Source: Ustulina deusta
Taxonomy: Eukaryota; Ascomycota; Sordariomycetes; Xylariales; Xylariaceae
Assembly: GCA_023159155.1 (NCBI GenBank)
Contig: JAJNNX010000038.1
Coordinates: forward strand, 186,001-250,000
Reading direction: 5' to 3'
DNA: 64,000 nucleotides
Positions within the stretch are counted from its first letter, which is position 1; each line of letters starts with the position of its first letter. The notes beneath the pieces are model-generated. The model was not told where the DNA came from. It worked only from the letters and a program-made list of their open reading frames with translations, and searched no databases. Position numbers and translations under genes: made by a program. This document shows, in pieces, positions 22,270 through 34,596 of this stretch.

Positions 22270-25200
22270 CTATACGCCTCTGAACAAGCGAACAATGAGG
22301 AACCATAAGGCGCCGATGAACTTGAACGCGCTCAAACCAGCGACACTCCAGAGAATGATGGTCGTGTACAACGTCGAACGCGCCTCTTCATCCGCCTCAG
22401 TCTGAGTGTGACCGGGGTTGAGGTCTTCGACACCCGCCGTGCTGAGGACGAGGGCCACGAGACCGAAATTCGTAAAGATCCAGATCAGGACAACCAGGGA
22501 GCGGATCCACCGGTAATAATCCAACTGGTCCTCGGCCTTTTGAGCTTCGGACTTGACCCCCTTGACTGCCTTTGGCGTCTTCGCGGCGAATACTTGAAGC
22601 TCTTTCTCGTATTGTGCATTGAGATCACCCTCATCCGGCAAGTCGGTCTTACCCTTGCCGTCTTTGGTGTCAACTTTAGGAAGTTCCTCAGCCTTGTCAT
22701 CACCCTTGGTACCCCACGAGATATCATGCGTGTTACAGAAGGCATAAACGTTCAGCACATTGACGTATGTTGGCGTCAAGGCTAGATATTGCACGAATGA
22801 CGTAAGCATATGCCAGGGATCGAACATGATGAGTGATGCAATGAGCCAGAGACCGTAGGTTGACAGTAAAGAGACCACCAAGGAGAAGAACACCTTGTTC
22901 TGGAAGATGGCGCTGATGCTGAACCCGTCTTTGATTTGTTGTTGTACAGCGACAACTGAGATGAAAACAGCGGCGAAGGTCAGATATCTAGTATTGACGT
23001 TAGCAAAGCCGAAATGAGACAAGGAAATCTCGCTAGATCTTACATCATGATAATGCACCAAAAGATGACCATAGCCGTGTAGAGCTTTCCGGAACCTGCC
23101 GGACGATTGCCAAGAGACAGAACAAAGCATGCGACCAGGCAGACACCGTAAAACCATTCGAAAACAACACTCAAAATCGTACCAGCATTACCCAAGAGCA
23201 TGGCGCCGCCGAGACTCTTCGTCAGGATCTTAAAAACAAGGAAGAAGTTGCCAATAGCAAACCATGCAAAGATTTGGTTAATCGTTTGGAAGATGAATTC
23301 AATGAAGAATGCAATTTTGCGCAGAATAGAATGGTCGGATCGCCAGAATTGGTAAAAATGAGCAATGGCGTAGATGGCGGCGAAAAACGAGCCGTTCAGC
23401 CAACGGCGTCGTTGAAGAATGAACTCGGTGACCGTGTCCGGAACGTCTGTCTCGCCCGTCGCGGATTTCACGTAAGAGAGAACCCAGTGGCAGTTACGTT
23501 TCGTTACCAGCTCGAAACAGAGGATTCTGTCTTCAGCCAGGTACATGTTCGCCGTGAAGACGCCAGCGCCCGCGCCATGAAGCGTCTCGCCCTTGAAGTA
23601 CTTCTCCAGCGGACCTTGACCATGTTTGTCGTTCTGTAGTGCCACATATCGGTATGCCGAAAAAGCACCGGGCAAGACGGAAATAAAACCAAACGCCGAC
23701 TCTAGAGGCTTATCCAGAATGTTACTCATCTTGTACTCAAAGTTCTGGGTAGCGACCAGAGGATTGAGTAGATGCTTGCCGCCCGTGCCCAACATGGCCT
23801 TGATTTCACCACAGGCCCCGCCACAGCTGGGTTCCAAATCAAAAGCTTTCCAAAGCTGATAAATCGAATTGCCTCCAGGTCTAGTACCAGCATCGATCAG
23901 AACACAGATGTTGGGATCTAGAACGCGTCCAAAAGCTTGGAAGAACCATCTGTGCGAGTTGATCTTCTTCTGATTCTTCTCCTTCAAGCAGAAGAGCATC
24001 TGAACTGGCTGCTTCTTCGGGATCAACTGGACAACGTCATTCTTGATCTGCAAGCCCACCTGGGTGGTGTATTCGTAGATGTGGGCCGTAACGTCTGTAC
24101 CGTTCACCTGCTGCTTGGCAATGCCCTCCTGGTAAACACCCATACCGGCCAGAAGCGCCTTTGTCCTCTTATTAATCTTGGCACGGCCGTCACTGACGAC
24201 ACATACCACAATCTTCTTCCAGGCGTCTTGGCCCCAGGTCTTACTCTCCTTACGATTGCACATGTACTCGATGTTTTTTAGTACACCGATCATAGTCCTC
24301 GCGAACAGGATATCGTCCTCGTTGTACATGGTAATTACAATGAAAAGTTCGGTATGTCGCGGTTTGCTGAATAACTTTTGACGCAGAGTGAAGTTCTCGG
24401 CGTAAAAATCGTTTGGATCGCATGTCGCCGCGGTATAGCGCATATGCGTAAACTCGTCGCGGTCGCCGTGGGGAAGCTGGTTTAGCAGACGAGGTGGAAC
24501 TGGGCAGTCAAGAACCAAGTTTCCGCGATACAAAAGGACTTGTTTCACCGTCTTCCATCTCTTGATGGCTGCGGAAGGCTGCCGCTGTGGTGCATCGCTG
24601 TAAGGTTCTTGCGCTGGTGCGTGCGAATATGAATCGTCCTGAGCCAGCATAGGCTGTCCGTCATGGTCGTCATAACCGTAGCCCTGATGGTCGTTTAAAG
24701 GTGTCGTGGTGGTTTGCGGCTCGTACGGTTGATTGTAATATGCATCATGGTGCTGCTCTGGGTTGACGGCGTACTCAGAGCTATACCCCTGGTTATGGCC
24801 ATGGCCGTAGGGGCTGTGAGATAGGTCGCTAGTGGAATGCGCCGCGTTGAGAGGCAAGTTGTCGCTCGGAGTATATGGACTAGGGCCGGGCATATCGAGG
24901 TGGCCGGCCGGATGCGCACCGTATTCACCGTAGGGGACATCGTCTAGCTGATATCCGGTTTGTAAAGGATGCCCTGGTGAGGGCGACCGGTGCGGGCGTC
25001 CGCGGTGGTTATCCATAGTCGGATCGTAATAGTTGTCGTCTGGAGTAAAAACTAGTTAGGAGAGCAAGGCTAAAACGATGGTTGTCTTTGCAAGGGAATT
25101 AGGTTTGGAGCATGATGCCTAACCAGCCTGCGAGGGAGAGGGAGGTAACAGAAAGGAAGTGGCAACAGCAATCTAAATTGATTGAGGATGACGACACAAA

Positions 25201-25284
25201 AGCTGGCCGGGGCGAGACTGGAGAGAAGACAACACAAGGACAACACACGAAAGTTCATGGCTTACCTAGGCGATTATACGACAT
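22270..25284 (-). CDS. chitin synthase, class III-like
   Basis: Exons (minus) 25284-25266, 25039-23044 and 22987-22270 give 910 aa. The enzyme polymerises N-acetylglucosamine from UDP-GlcNAc into wall chitin at the plasma membrane. The first 14 codons come from a 19-nt exon. GTAAGC donor, CTAAC branch and CAG acceptor support it, and it joins in frame to D-D-N-Y-Y-D. The internal ATG at 25016 is the alternative start. Residues 1-160 are disordered, Tyr/Gly/Pro-rich. The catalytic domain follows with [12 protein letters not shown] (about 508) and Q-R-R-R-W-L-N-G-S (about 547). Several membrane helices lie in the last 320 residues, with a charged Lys/Glu loop between helices. The wording around Q-R-R-R-W (V-K-S-A-T-G-E-T-D) is that of class III enzymes important for hyphal growth; the class call is by pattern. 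Confidence 0.95.
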
Positions 25285-28200
25285 GTTGGAGTTTATGCCC
25301 GTGCGAATCCACTTGTCTTGGGAAGAACACCAACGGTCGAACGAACGAACGGATGCGATGCGCGTGGCAGGCTAAGACGGGGGGTGGTTGGAATGGCACT
25401 GGCATGCATCGGCGGGAATGGGAAACCCCCGGCAGGTCGAATACAGCGGCGCCAATCTCGTTTCTTGATAATTAGGCAGTGTAGGCCAGTATTATCAGAA
25501 GATTCAGGGGGCGGGCTGGTGTATCAAGGAGTCGCGCAGACGGGGTCGGTTTCGTGCAGGAGATCAAGGGAGCCAAGCCTTATTTTGTTGGTTGGTTGGT
25601 TGGTTGAGTTAAAGCTTGTTGTGATATCGGCCGACGTATTGCAGACGATGCGACCCCTATTTCGATGATTTGTTTAGTGACGCAAGCCCAACACTGCCAT
25701 TCCTGTCGTTCAACACGCGCGCAATAAGCTGGTGCTTGGGAGTGGTTTGTTTCAGCAACCTCGAAAAGGGAGCGGGAAAAAGGGACGGAAGACTGTCGAC
25801 GTGGTGTAAATGCGGGCATGCGCAAAGAGATGCGATGAGTGAGTGTGAGAGGGCTGAGTTGCTTGCTGAGCGACCGTGTTGCTGGGCTGAGCAGCGAAAT
25901 TGATTAGGAATTGCGCAAATGATGTCTGTTTCAGATCAACAAAGCGGGCGCAGCAGCAACCAGAAACCAATCACATTACACGCTTCGTGGCCCCCCCTTG
26001 CTAGCGGCAGCAGCGTGCCAGCCGTAGTGGCCCGTTACGTGGGAGCCAAGGGGTGCTGAAGGGGGTCTTCCCTCAAATGGGTTCAGGTACCACTTTCGAG
26101 CAGACCGAACGCAGAACCTGGTTAGTCGAGAGCCTACCTGAATAGAATCTGCCTACACTATCTACACTACTGTATGCGTAGTATAGGTATGCGTAGGTAG
26201 AGCCCATATAGGCACTCCAACCACTGAAAGCCATGACAGTGCCTCCCGAGCTGCCAAGCTGCCCAATGAACGATTCCCGTGACAATGGATTCGCGATCAG
26301 CTGATGGACAGAGTGTGACGTCGTTCGGCTACTTGAATACTCGCTCTTTCTTTCTTTCTTTTTTTCTTAATTTTTTATTAACTTTTCTTCTTCCATCAGC
26401 GCAATGCTTTCAGGACCAACTCAGCCAAATCAACCCAATCAAATCAGAGGGGTGGGGGCATCTACTCGATGAGCTGCCATTGTCAATTTTGTCGAGAAGG
26501 AATCGTGATGGTACCCCTCCATGAAAATCGCCTCCTCTTCTATGCTAGAGTACCCATTTATAATGATACCTCAGTACTGTAGTGTATACTAGGTACGCTA
26601 ATCAGTCGCTCTGGGAACTCGGCCCCATCGATATCTGGACCCCATAGACCAAACAAAATTACTTACGAATAGGTACCGTTGATCATCCCAATATCCACTT
26701 CGACAGAACCCCTCAGTAGCCCCCGAATTTCAATAGGTAGGAAGTAGGTATTGGGTGGTTTTGCAGAGGTGATCACTAACAAATGAGATGTGAGAACGCT
26801 GCGTCATTGCCAACGCAAGATACATCCATCGTGCCAAGCTGCTATTACTTCTTCACAAGATCTGACTTGCATCCATCCAGGCAGCAGAATACGGGATAAC
26901 AAACGGAAGATCAGCCAAAATCTAATTCTCCGAGGTATTTCCATGGTTGGCGTCCACATCCGCCTCAGCCACAAGCCTCGTCATTAGGCACTTACATAAC
27001 TATAACTAAAAGAGGTAATGAGGGGGGAAAAGAGCTCTGGACCCTATCTCTATCATCTGTCATTCTTTTCCTCTGTTAGTGCAGCATTGGCGTATACTAT
27101 AAATATAATTCAGTTCCCTTTTCCGGCGAGGCTCTTTATTTGCCGAGTACAGAGTGATGGGAGGTATCTGATGCGATGTGCCGGGGAATAAACTCCTTAC
27201 AAGTGTACTTTATGATGCAATGCGACCCCCCCGGTACCCAAGCCGTGCCGAGCATTGATTACCCAATTACTACCCAGACCTGTCAAGAACCAATACGGAC
27301 CAGCACCCGTTCATGGGGAGTAATCTACATGACAAAGCCCACTTACAGCCACTGCAAAGAGTAAACGAGTCCCCGACGATCTACCTACCTCCTCAACCCG
27401 TGGAGAGGGCACACCGATATTGAAAGGCGTGTTGTGATCAATAAAGCAGTAAAACCGCTGGGTAATGATTGATGAAGCGACTGCCGGTGTTAGTTTTCAG
27501 CTCAACGCCTTATCGGTAGGTAGGAGCTCCTGATTCGGGCGCATCCACTTTGGCTCTCATTCTTGAATGATGGGGAGGTATCAGCGGCTTGAGAGTTCTC
27601 ATACTGAGAATACATCGCCTGACTATGAAATGACCTATGTCTCTTTCTCACTACTCGCCCATCACTATATTACATAGTTCTTATTTAGCGAATCAAGCTG
27701 CATCTCACAGCGGTGCTAGGATAGGAAGATTATACCATCACTTGCTCTTGGAGCTAGCAAGACTGTAGACGACCTAGGAGTCCTACTTGTCATCGCTGGG
27801 ACTAGCAGCCATCGCGACTGAATGCTCGCTGGCTGCGGAGTCCACGGCCATGGCCTAAGAAAGAACTCGAGTAATGCACTAGCTAGGAGGTTCTACAGTC
27901 GGAGACTTGAATCGGTAGAAGCTTCTTACTGTGTTAGCTGCCTCGGCTAGAAAGGAACAAAAAGAGGTCTGCATGTAAGAAGAGCAGTAGAGGTAGCTGG
28001 TAGTAGTTTATTCATCGCCTTCGCACCCTCGCATTTTCTACTGGTTCTAAGCCCGGAACATTTGTTGCGACAACTGCCGTGAAAAATATCAGACCGTAAT
28101 CCAAATCAATACATGCCTTGTTTATATCTGAGAAGTGGTTCGTTTGAACAGCCTCCAGGGAATGTCAACATGACAAGTATTTTGCGGTGCAGCTCATCAA

Positions 28201-29097
28201 GCATTCCTATAGAGTCTTAGCATATAACGTAAATTGAGGGCCGAGATTGCTACTCGTCGGTTTCGCTAGGGTGTGTAATCGCTGTAATTGTATCTATTAT
28301 GAATGCCACCAGAATAAATAATCTAGCATACCATTACCTCTTAAACTAGGTAGGGTTCTGGTATAGTTAGTGTTATAGAAGGACTGGAAGAAAGCTAACC
28401 ACACTTGTCTACTACAAATCCCTATTTGCCACAAAAGTACAAATAGAAAAAATTCAATCTAGATATTATAAGTTTTAAAGGCATATCTTGCCTGGAATAC
28501 AAAAAATAATACAACAAAAGTTGCCCTTAGCTATCTAGTATAATAAACTAGTCTTAATTTTTAAATTATATCAAAGAATAAAGCTTGCTATAACTAATAG
28601 CTTTAGTATCTCACAAATAAGCTAAGCACGTTTTATATTTTCATTTCGCAAGAGTTTCTGCTAGTTTGAACAGTATCATTTTGTCTATAAAAGCCTAGTC
28701 TAGCCATGGCTAATATGCCGTCAATACCCCTCGATGCAATTAAAAACAAAACAAAACAAGGATCCTGTTGCTCCCCTCTCACTCATTGGTATCACGCCCA
28801 TCCGTCATAAAACAAAACCCAAGATGGAAAAAAAAACCCTCACACCGACCAATGCCAGGCCACCATGATCCATCCCATGCACAGAAAATCCTCGTAACAA
28901 ACCAATCCTTGGCCACTTGATTTGAATGACCAAAATTTGTCACCGTCATGTGTTGTATATAAACATTCGTATTGTGCAGCCTGCGCTTTGAGAAACAATG
29001 GAGGCTGTGGAACTGTCCCAAACCCCAATTCTCGTAGGTGGTGAATCTTGGTTTTGGTAGAACCAGATCGCCTAAGCGAAGCTTAGAAATTTCTTCC
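25285..29097. other. gene-poor interval, 3.8 kb
   Basis: No coding region is supported. It holds the chitin synthase promoter and 5' leader, a TTGG repeat near 25,590 and a CT-rich tract near 26,345-26,400. Several TACCTA/TAGGTA words are scattered through it, and an A+T-rich patch lies around 28,430-28,680. The scattered open frames of 60-80 codons show no motif and no splice-linked continuation. Confidence 0.6.
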
Positions 29098-30971
29098 TTA
29101 AACCTTCTCGAGCTCGGCAGCGGACATAGGCTCGTAAGTAGACAGAGGCATGCCCTTGGGAATCTCCTTCCATTGTTCGTCGGCGTCGAGGAGCTTGAAG
29201 GCATCGGCCCACTCGCTGCGGATGGTTTCGGCGTGCTTCTGGGTGCGGGGGCGGATGGCGGCCGGGAACGGCTCCGGCTGGACCAGCATGCCGGGGATGA
29301 GCTTCGTCGGGTCGGGCACGATGGGCTTGCCGTTGTTGTCCACAGGCGCCTCCATGCGGAAACCCCAGAGAAGCCGCGAGATGGCGAGGAACATCGAGCG
29401 GTCTGCGATGTGCATGCCCTGGCAGATGCGGCGACCGACGCCGAATAGGAAGTTGTCACGTTTTGATACATCCCTCTGCTGTGAAGATTCCTGAGAGGTG
29501 GTGTTGTCGTCGATGAAACGCTCAGGGTCGAACACAAATGGGTTGGCGTGGCGCTTGGGGTCCATGTGAATGGCCCTATCAATCAGAAGTCAGTCAAGTT
29601 TTCCAACGCATTAGCTGGGAGCGGGGGACATACCAGACGTTTACTACACACATGGAGTCCTTGGGGATTCTATAACCCATATACACGTCTTCCTTGTTGT
29701 TGGAGTGCGCAATACCCAAAATGGCCGTCGGCATCCATCTGTTGGTCTCCTTGATACAGGCGCGGATGTAGGGTAGGTCATCCCAGTCGTCCACGGTGGG
29801 GAGCCGGGAGCCGCAGACACGATCGAGCTCCTTCTGAGCTTTCTTTTGCACCTCGGGGTACAACAGCATAGCTTGGACAAAGCCGGTAAGCTGGGCAGCC
29901 GTGGTGTCAGCACCGGCCTCCAACAGGTTTCCGGCGATGTAGCCGGCCTGTTCATCAGAGAAACCTTCGGCATCTTGGGCCTTGATCAAATCGACACACA
30001 GCGAAGGCTAAAATAAGCGGTATGAGCACACAAGTCAAGCGAGATAGGGACAGGAGTGACTTACCTTAGCAGTACCAGCCTTGAGCTTCTTCTTTACTTC
30101 CATCCAGTTACCCTTGTGAAACTTCAACTCGATATCGTGGAGGTTCTTAGCGTGAGCTCGGCTCGCGAGCAGAGAATCGGGCAAAGCTCGTAGAGGGGGG
30201 AACATGTCCAAGATCATAGCGGAGGCGGTGCCCATGGCCTTAGAGAACTGGTGAAGGTTGTGGAACAATGACTTTAATCTCCAGTCGTCCAACGTAGGCG
30301 TTCGGAAGCCGTATATCATCTGGGTGGTTAACGAAAAGGAGTAGCGACGTAGGTGGTCAATGAATGCATCTGGCTGGTCTAGGAAACCCTGAAGCATGTG
30401 CTTATTCTCGAGGTCTTGGTAAGGAACGAAGCTCTTGGCAGCTCTGATGTTGAGAATACTGTGGTAAACACGATGGGCCATTCTCCATCGGTCGCCATAT
30501 GGCTAAGAAAACATGTTAGTTGCAGTGCAGTCGATAGAGGTGTATAGTCTTGACTCACCATGTTCAGAACACGGTAGCCGCCATCAACCTTGTGTGAACC
30601 GCCGACGGTTCGGGCAATGTAGACCTCAGGGCGAGATGAGTAGATGGAGCTCTTCTTATCGAAGGTGTCTTTTACAGCCTGGTCCGAAGAGAACACAATC
30701 ATGACATTCGGTCCCAGCATAAGTGAGTAAACTGGTCTATCCAAACATTAGCTACGTTTTAGGGTTAGGAACAGGTTGTTTACCCGTATTCTTCGGCCCA
30801 TTTTTTGAATTGAACATGGCCATTCTCCTTGGGCATCAAGTGTAGGTTGCCTATAATCGGGAGGGTCGGTGGCCCAGGAGGGAAGTCCTTCGGTCTGCTG
30901 CCAATTTGAAGGATACGGTATATCGCCAAGCCCACGAGGGCGAGGACTGGGTAGACCCAAGCGGCAGGCAT
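29098..30971 (-). CDS. cytochrome P450 monooxygenase (OrdA-like/CYP2-like group)
   Basis: Exons (minus) 30971-30784, 30736-30559, 30502-30065, 30007-29634 and 29575-29098 give 551 aa. It is a haem-thiolate monooxygenase; the substrate is unknown. An N-terminal membrane anchor (V-Y-P-V-L-A-L-V-G-L-A-I-Y) precedes a Pro-rich hinge (D-F-P-P-G-P-P-T-L-P). The I-helix has A-G-A-D-T-T. The ExxR motif is E-T-N-R, followed by a region with F-D-P-E-R-F. The haem loop F-G-V-G-R-R-I-C-Q-G carries the Cys ligand. All four introns are 47-58 nt with consensus ends, and the gene looks intact. The style (hinge and haem loop) is that of O-methylsterigmatocystin-oxidoreductase-like P450s, a broad annotation class. 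No biosynthetic core gene lies within the window beside it, so a catabolic or detoxifying role is as likely as a secondary-metabolite role. Confidence 0.9.
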
Positions 30972-31058
30972 GTTGAAATTTTGTACTTGATGGGAAGAAC
31001 AAAATTTACCGAGTCACTTTTCAAGGCCAGCTGGTGCGACCAAGAGGGAATGCCAACC

Positions 31059-31065
31059 ATATATA
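31059..31065 (-). promoter_or_regulatory. TATA box candidate for the P450 gene
   Basis: Minus-strand TATATAT about 88 bp upstream of the P450 ATG, in otherwise balanced-composition DNA. Confidence 0.45.
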
Positions 31066-32714
31066 CAGGCGTTTCATGCCATGGTAGTCGACCCAGATCG
31101 ATCCATGGTAGGTCGTCTGACTCCACGCTGACCTTGGACGGTCTAGGATGTCAACCGCAGCTATCTAGCCCCGTCATTATCTAGTGTAGTGTATGTTCGT
31201 TGATGAATGTACACCTATACACTACTGCTGTATCGCAACAAATCGTCCTTTGCTAGCAGGCTTGGCAGACTTCGATACATATGACTGGCGCTAGGAGTTT
31301 CGACTAGGCGTGTAAGCTGGGGTGGGCACCGAGACTCCAATGACACGGGCGAGGCGAAGATGGGATCCATTGCTTAGTCCATCGGTTAGCATAAGGCGCA
31401 AACCCTGGAGCCTATTGGAGGCAGCTTGCTCGAGATGCCGGCCGGGTGGATTTCTGGCGTAACCCACGCCGTAGTCCCGAGCGACGGTCAATGAAACGAA
31501 AGTACCAAGACTTTGGGATGGGGGTCGGATACTACGATGCTAGTAAGATGGTCTACACTACAGAATGCCTGCATAGGCAGGCAATCGACCAACAAGACGT
31601 CTTCAGATCCCCGGTTGGGACTGTAAAGAAAGTATACATGGTGAACAACAACATAATGAACTGACGAAAACAGATAGCACTTACCCAATGCTTCCTCATC
31701 GCGAACCACATCTACGCTACATCTAGCGTAGCCTGCGCTAGATGAATATTCCTACGACCGTTCCATACTAGTGTACTGTATGGGTAGAAGTGGTGTCAAC
31801 TAGAGGAGCGTAGATCCATGCTTATCGACCTTGGCCAGCCCTTCTGAGCGAGCATCGTGAGGGCCCGTCGTTGAACCCCGTGTGGGGACAGCGAAGCACC
31901 GCCATGACGAAGAACAGTAATCGGCTTGCGTCCGACAGCTCTGTCTCACTGTATATGTTCCTTCGTTGGTACCCGCGAACCCGAGACGGAGAAGAGCCTG
32001 GGATTAGTAGCAACGGGCACCCAAGCCCTATACCGTTTGCCGAGGCAACAACCGAGTCAACAGCCGAGTCCCAGTACAGAGGCCCGAATAGAATAGTTAG
32101 ATGGGCCATTGGCTAATGCTCGCCAGGAAAGAGGTTCGACGAACAGGTACCTGATGGAACGGTGTGGTGTAAGAGGTTTTGCATTGCATGGTCAAACCTT
32201 AAAAAAAAGTTAAAAGTAAGCTTCTTTGCTGTGCCGTAGAGATGCACCCAGGCTGATGACCCCTGGCCCTTGGAAATTGGGACCAGCAGACTGCACTGTG
32301 CGATAACTGTGCACGAACCACCCATGTAGTAAATACTCTGTATCCTGGGTATTGGGTAGGAAGAGGGAATATAGTAAGTAACTCACACTGTCTGGATGGG
32401 TAGCCGGATAGTCGGACTGATCGTCGTCCCAAAAGAGTGATCGCTCGCCTCCAAAATTGCCGGAGGATTCGTCCTCTCGGACGCCAGCCTAGACAATCAG
32501 TTTGCTACCCATAATATCGCTTTTATTTTACGTATTACTGGGATACTGGGATACTGTGTGATCGGCATGAGATATTAATAACTACGCGTCGAAGTGTACT
32601 AAGACAAACTCCACGCACTCAGCAAAGACTTCAGCCCTAGCACATGTGTCCATCGCAGAACAGCGTAGCGGCACTTACTTGTCGTCTACCTACCTATGTC
32701 CAGACCACGTCCGG

Positions 32715-32769
32715 ACTATGTCGAGACTATGTCGAGACTATCTCTAGACTATGTCGAGGCTATGTCCAA
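32715..32769. repeat. 11-bp tandem repeat ACTATGTCGAG
   Basis: Five units of 11 bp: three exact copies, one with two or three changes (ACTATCTCTAG) and a degenerate last copy. Confidence 0.85.
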
Positions 32770-34566
32770 GCGTGATACGATAGGTATCTCGACAGTGTCC
32801 TTATTCTGACCGGTCGTAATGTCTGTACCAATCAATCCGCATAGTACGGCATAACATACGAGCGATTCGTGTTGCAGCAAGTACATCTACCAGACAAGGC
32901 AAAGCGGAAACATTTGGGTGCACCCAACTACTGGATCAAGTTAGTCTCGGTTTGACCGGACCGAGGTGTATACGTCGTGAGAGGCTGTACGATACCTCTA
33001 CATAGGTAGGTATAAGCATAGGAGGTATCATCCATGATGTATGCTCTCTCGTCTGCAGTTGTGCCGCGGGCATTGTTCGCTGTAGTCTGTGAGGGGAAAG
33101 TGTCCCATTCCGTCATTAGAGTTTGGGCGCTCACCGCCAAAAGCAAACACTAACGAATTGGAGCACAAGTTGGAGATAGTTCCGCCAAGTGCGGAGAATG
33201 CACTGCACTGCAATCCCACACTATGTGTCGCACAACCTACTGAACTTACATAGTATTAAGCCGATAAATCATCGGATGCGCGATTCGCGGGATATTACGC
33301 AACCCTCGCCACAGGCACAAAATGTAGTAGAAAATATACTTACTACATGATCTTTTTTTGTCAATGGTGCTGTTGTTGTCACCAGTATATTGAAGGAGAT
33401 ATTCACTGGTATGGGTTAGTAGCCGTTAGCCTAAGTAACTAAGGTATGTACTATATATATATTAGGTACTCTTGCATACGAACATATGTATACTACACAT
33501 GTAGGTAGTACTGTACTATCGAGATGGTTAGGCATTCTTCACTTTGGGTAGGTACATGGATATTGAAACACGCCGGAAAAATATATACCTACCTGTAATC
33601 CGTGCCCTTCCTGTTAGATAATCTGCTACCTGCCTCTATATGTTTTATCTTGATGCAACTAAGCTTTAGCGTTCCAGCAACCATTGAATCTTACCTAGGT
33701 AGTACCAAAGACGCCAAAAGAAAACCGACCAAGCATTGCCGAAAGATGCCTACTAGGTAGCGGCCAATCAAACCCTCCCAAACGAGTCGACTATACATTC
33801 TGGTGCAAGTGTGGTATGCTGATTAAGTTGTTAGTACAGTAGCACCTGGTTCGCACCTAGCCAGGTTCCCTTGTGTTATAGAAAGATTTTGATCGCCAGC
33901 TTTTATTTGGTCGAGCACTTTTTTCATTAAAAAAAGGAAGAAGAGAGAGAACACCACCAATTGCGTTACCTTTTCACATGTACCTACCCCATTAGGTTTT
34001 ATCGTAAAGAATGGTTGGTACTCTGCTCAGTTAGACCTGATACCTACCTCATCTACTACATACCTGTAAGGCAGAATTAAGGCTTGCCTAGACCACTAAC
34101 TAACCTGACCTATTCCACCTTAACCCCTAGATATCTACATACCTAGGTAGGTACCTAGGCTATCAGCTTCCGGGTCAAGATGGTGTAGGTATTAGTGAAC
34201 CCGAAGAGGAGGTGGTGTACCTAACTAGAGGTAGGGGTATTGGCTACCTACACTACAGGTATGGGGAGTCTCAGAAACAACTAGGTATGTTAGGTATGTA
34301 TATTCGCTAGAATCATGTGACTCGGCAGGTTAGGTAACCCACTTAAGTACCTACCCATAGGTACTGTGGAAAGTCTAGACGAGACACCGGCAACAGACGC
34401 CGGCACCCGACTAACACCCAGCCCCGCAATGCCGCCTCGCTCCGGCACCGCACCTCACTCTTCTACAAGCCACCAATCAGAGACGTCGCATTGTCAAATT
34501 GACCGTGGGATTTTCTCTGCTCGACTGTTTCGCAGCTCTGGAACCATCGGCTCCGAACAAGTTGCT

Positions 34567-34596
34567 ATGCGCGATCTGAAGGATGAGGGCAATTGA
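34567..34596 (+). promoter_or_regulatory. overlapping upstream ORF at the aconitase start
   Basis: An ATG at 34567 opens a 9-codon frame ending in TGA at 34596, thus reading past and out of frame with the proposed aconitase ATG at 34583. Earlier ATGs in the same frame exist (34366). If it lies in the transcript leader it would lower initiation at the main start. No leader end is known, so this is inference. Confidence 0.35.

Larger units (their letters stand above)
30972..34582. other. gene-poor divergent interval, 3.6 kb
   Basis: It separates the P450 and aconitase genes, which are transcribed away from each other. It contains numerous TACCTA/TAGGTA words (dense at 33,450-34,350), a short 11-bp tandem array and no supported gene. 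Open frames up to about 95 codons are without motifs. Confidence 0.6.

Noticed and set aside
28779..29582. 267-codon minus-strand open frame
   Set aside because: It overlaps the last P450 exon in another frame. The P450 frame has the haem loop and fits the splice model, while this one has no motif and runs into 3' flank.
31871..32116. 81-codon frame (and antisense partner) in the P450-aconitase gap
   Set aside because: Short, no motif, no splice-linked extension.
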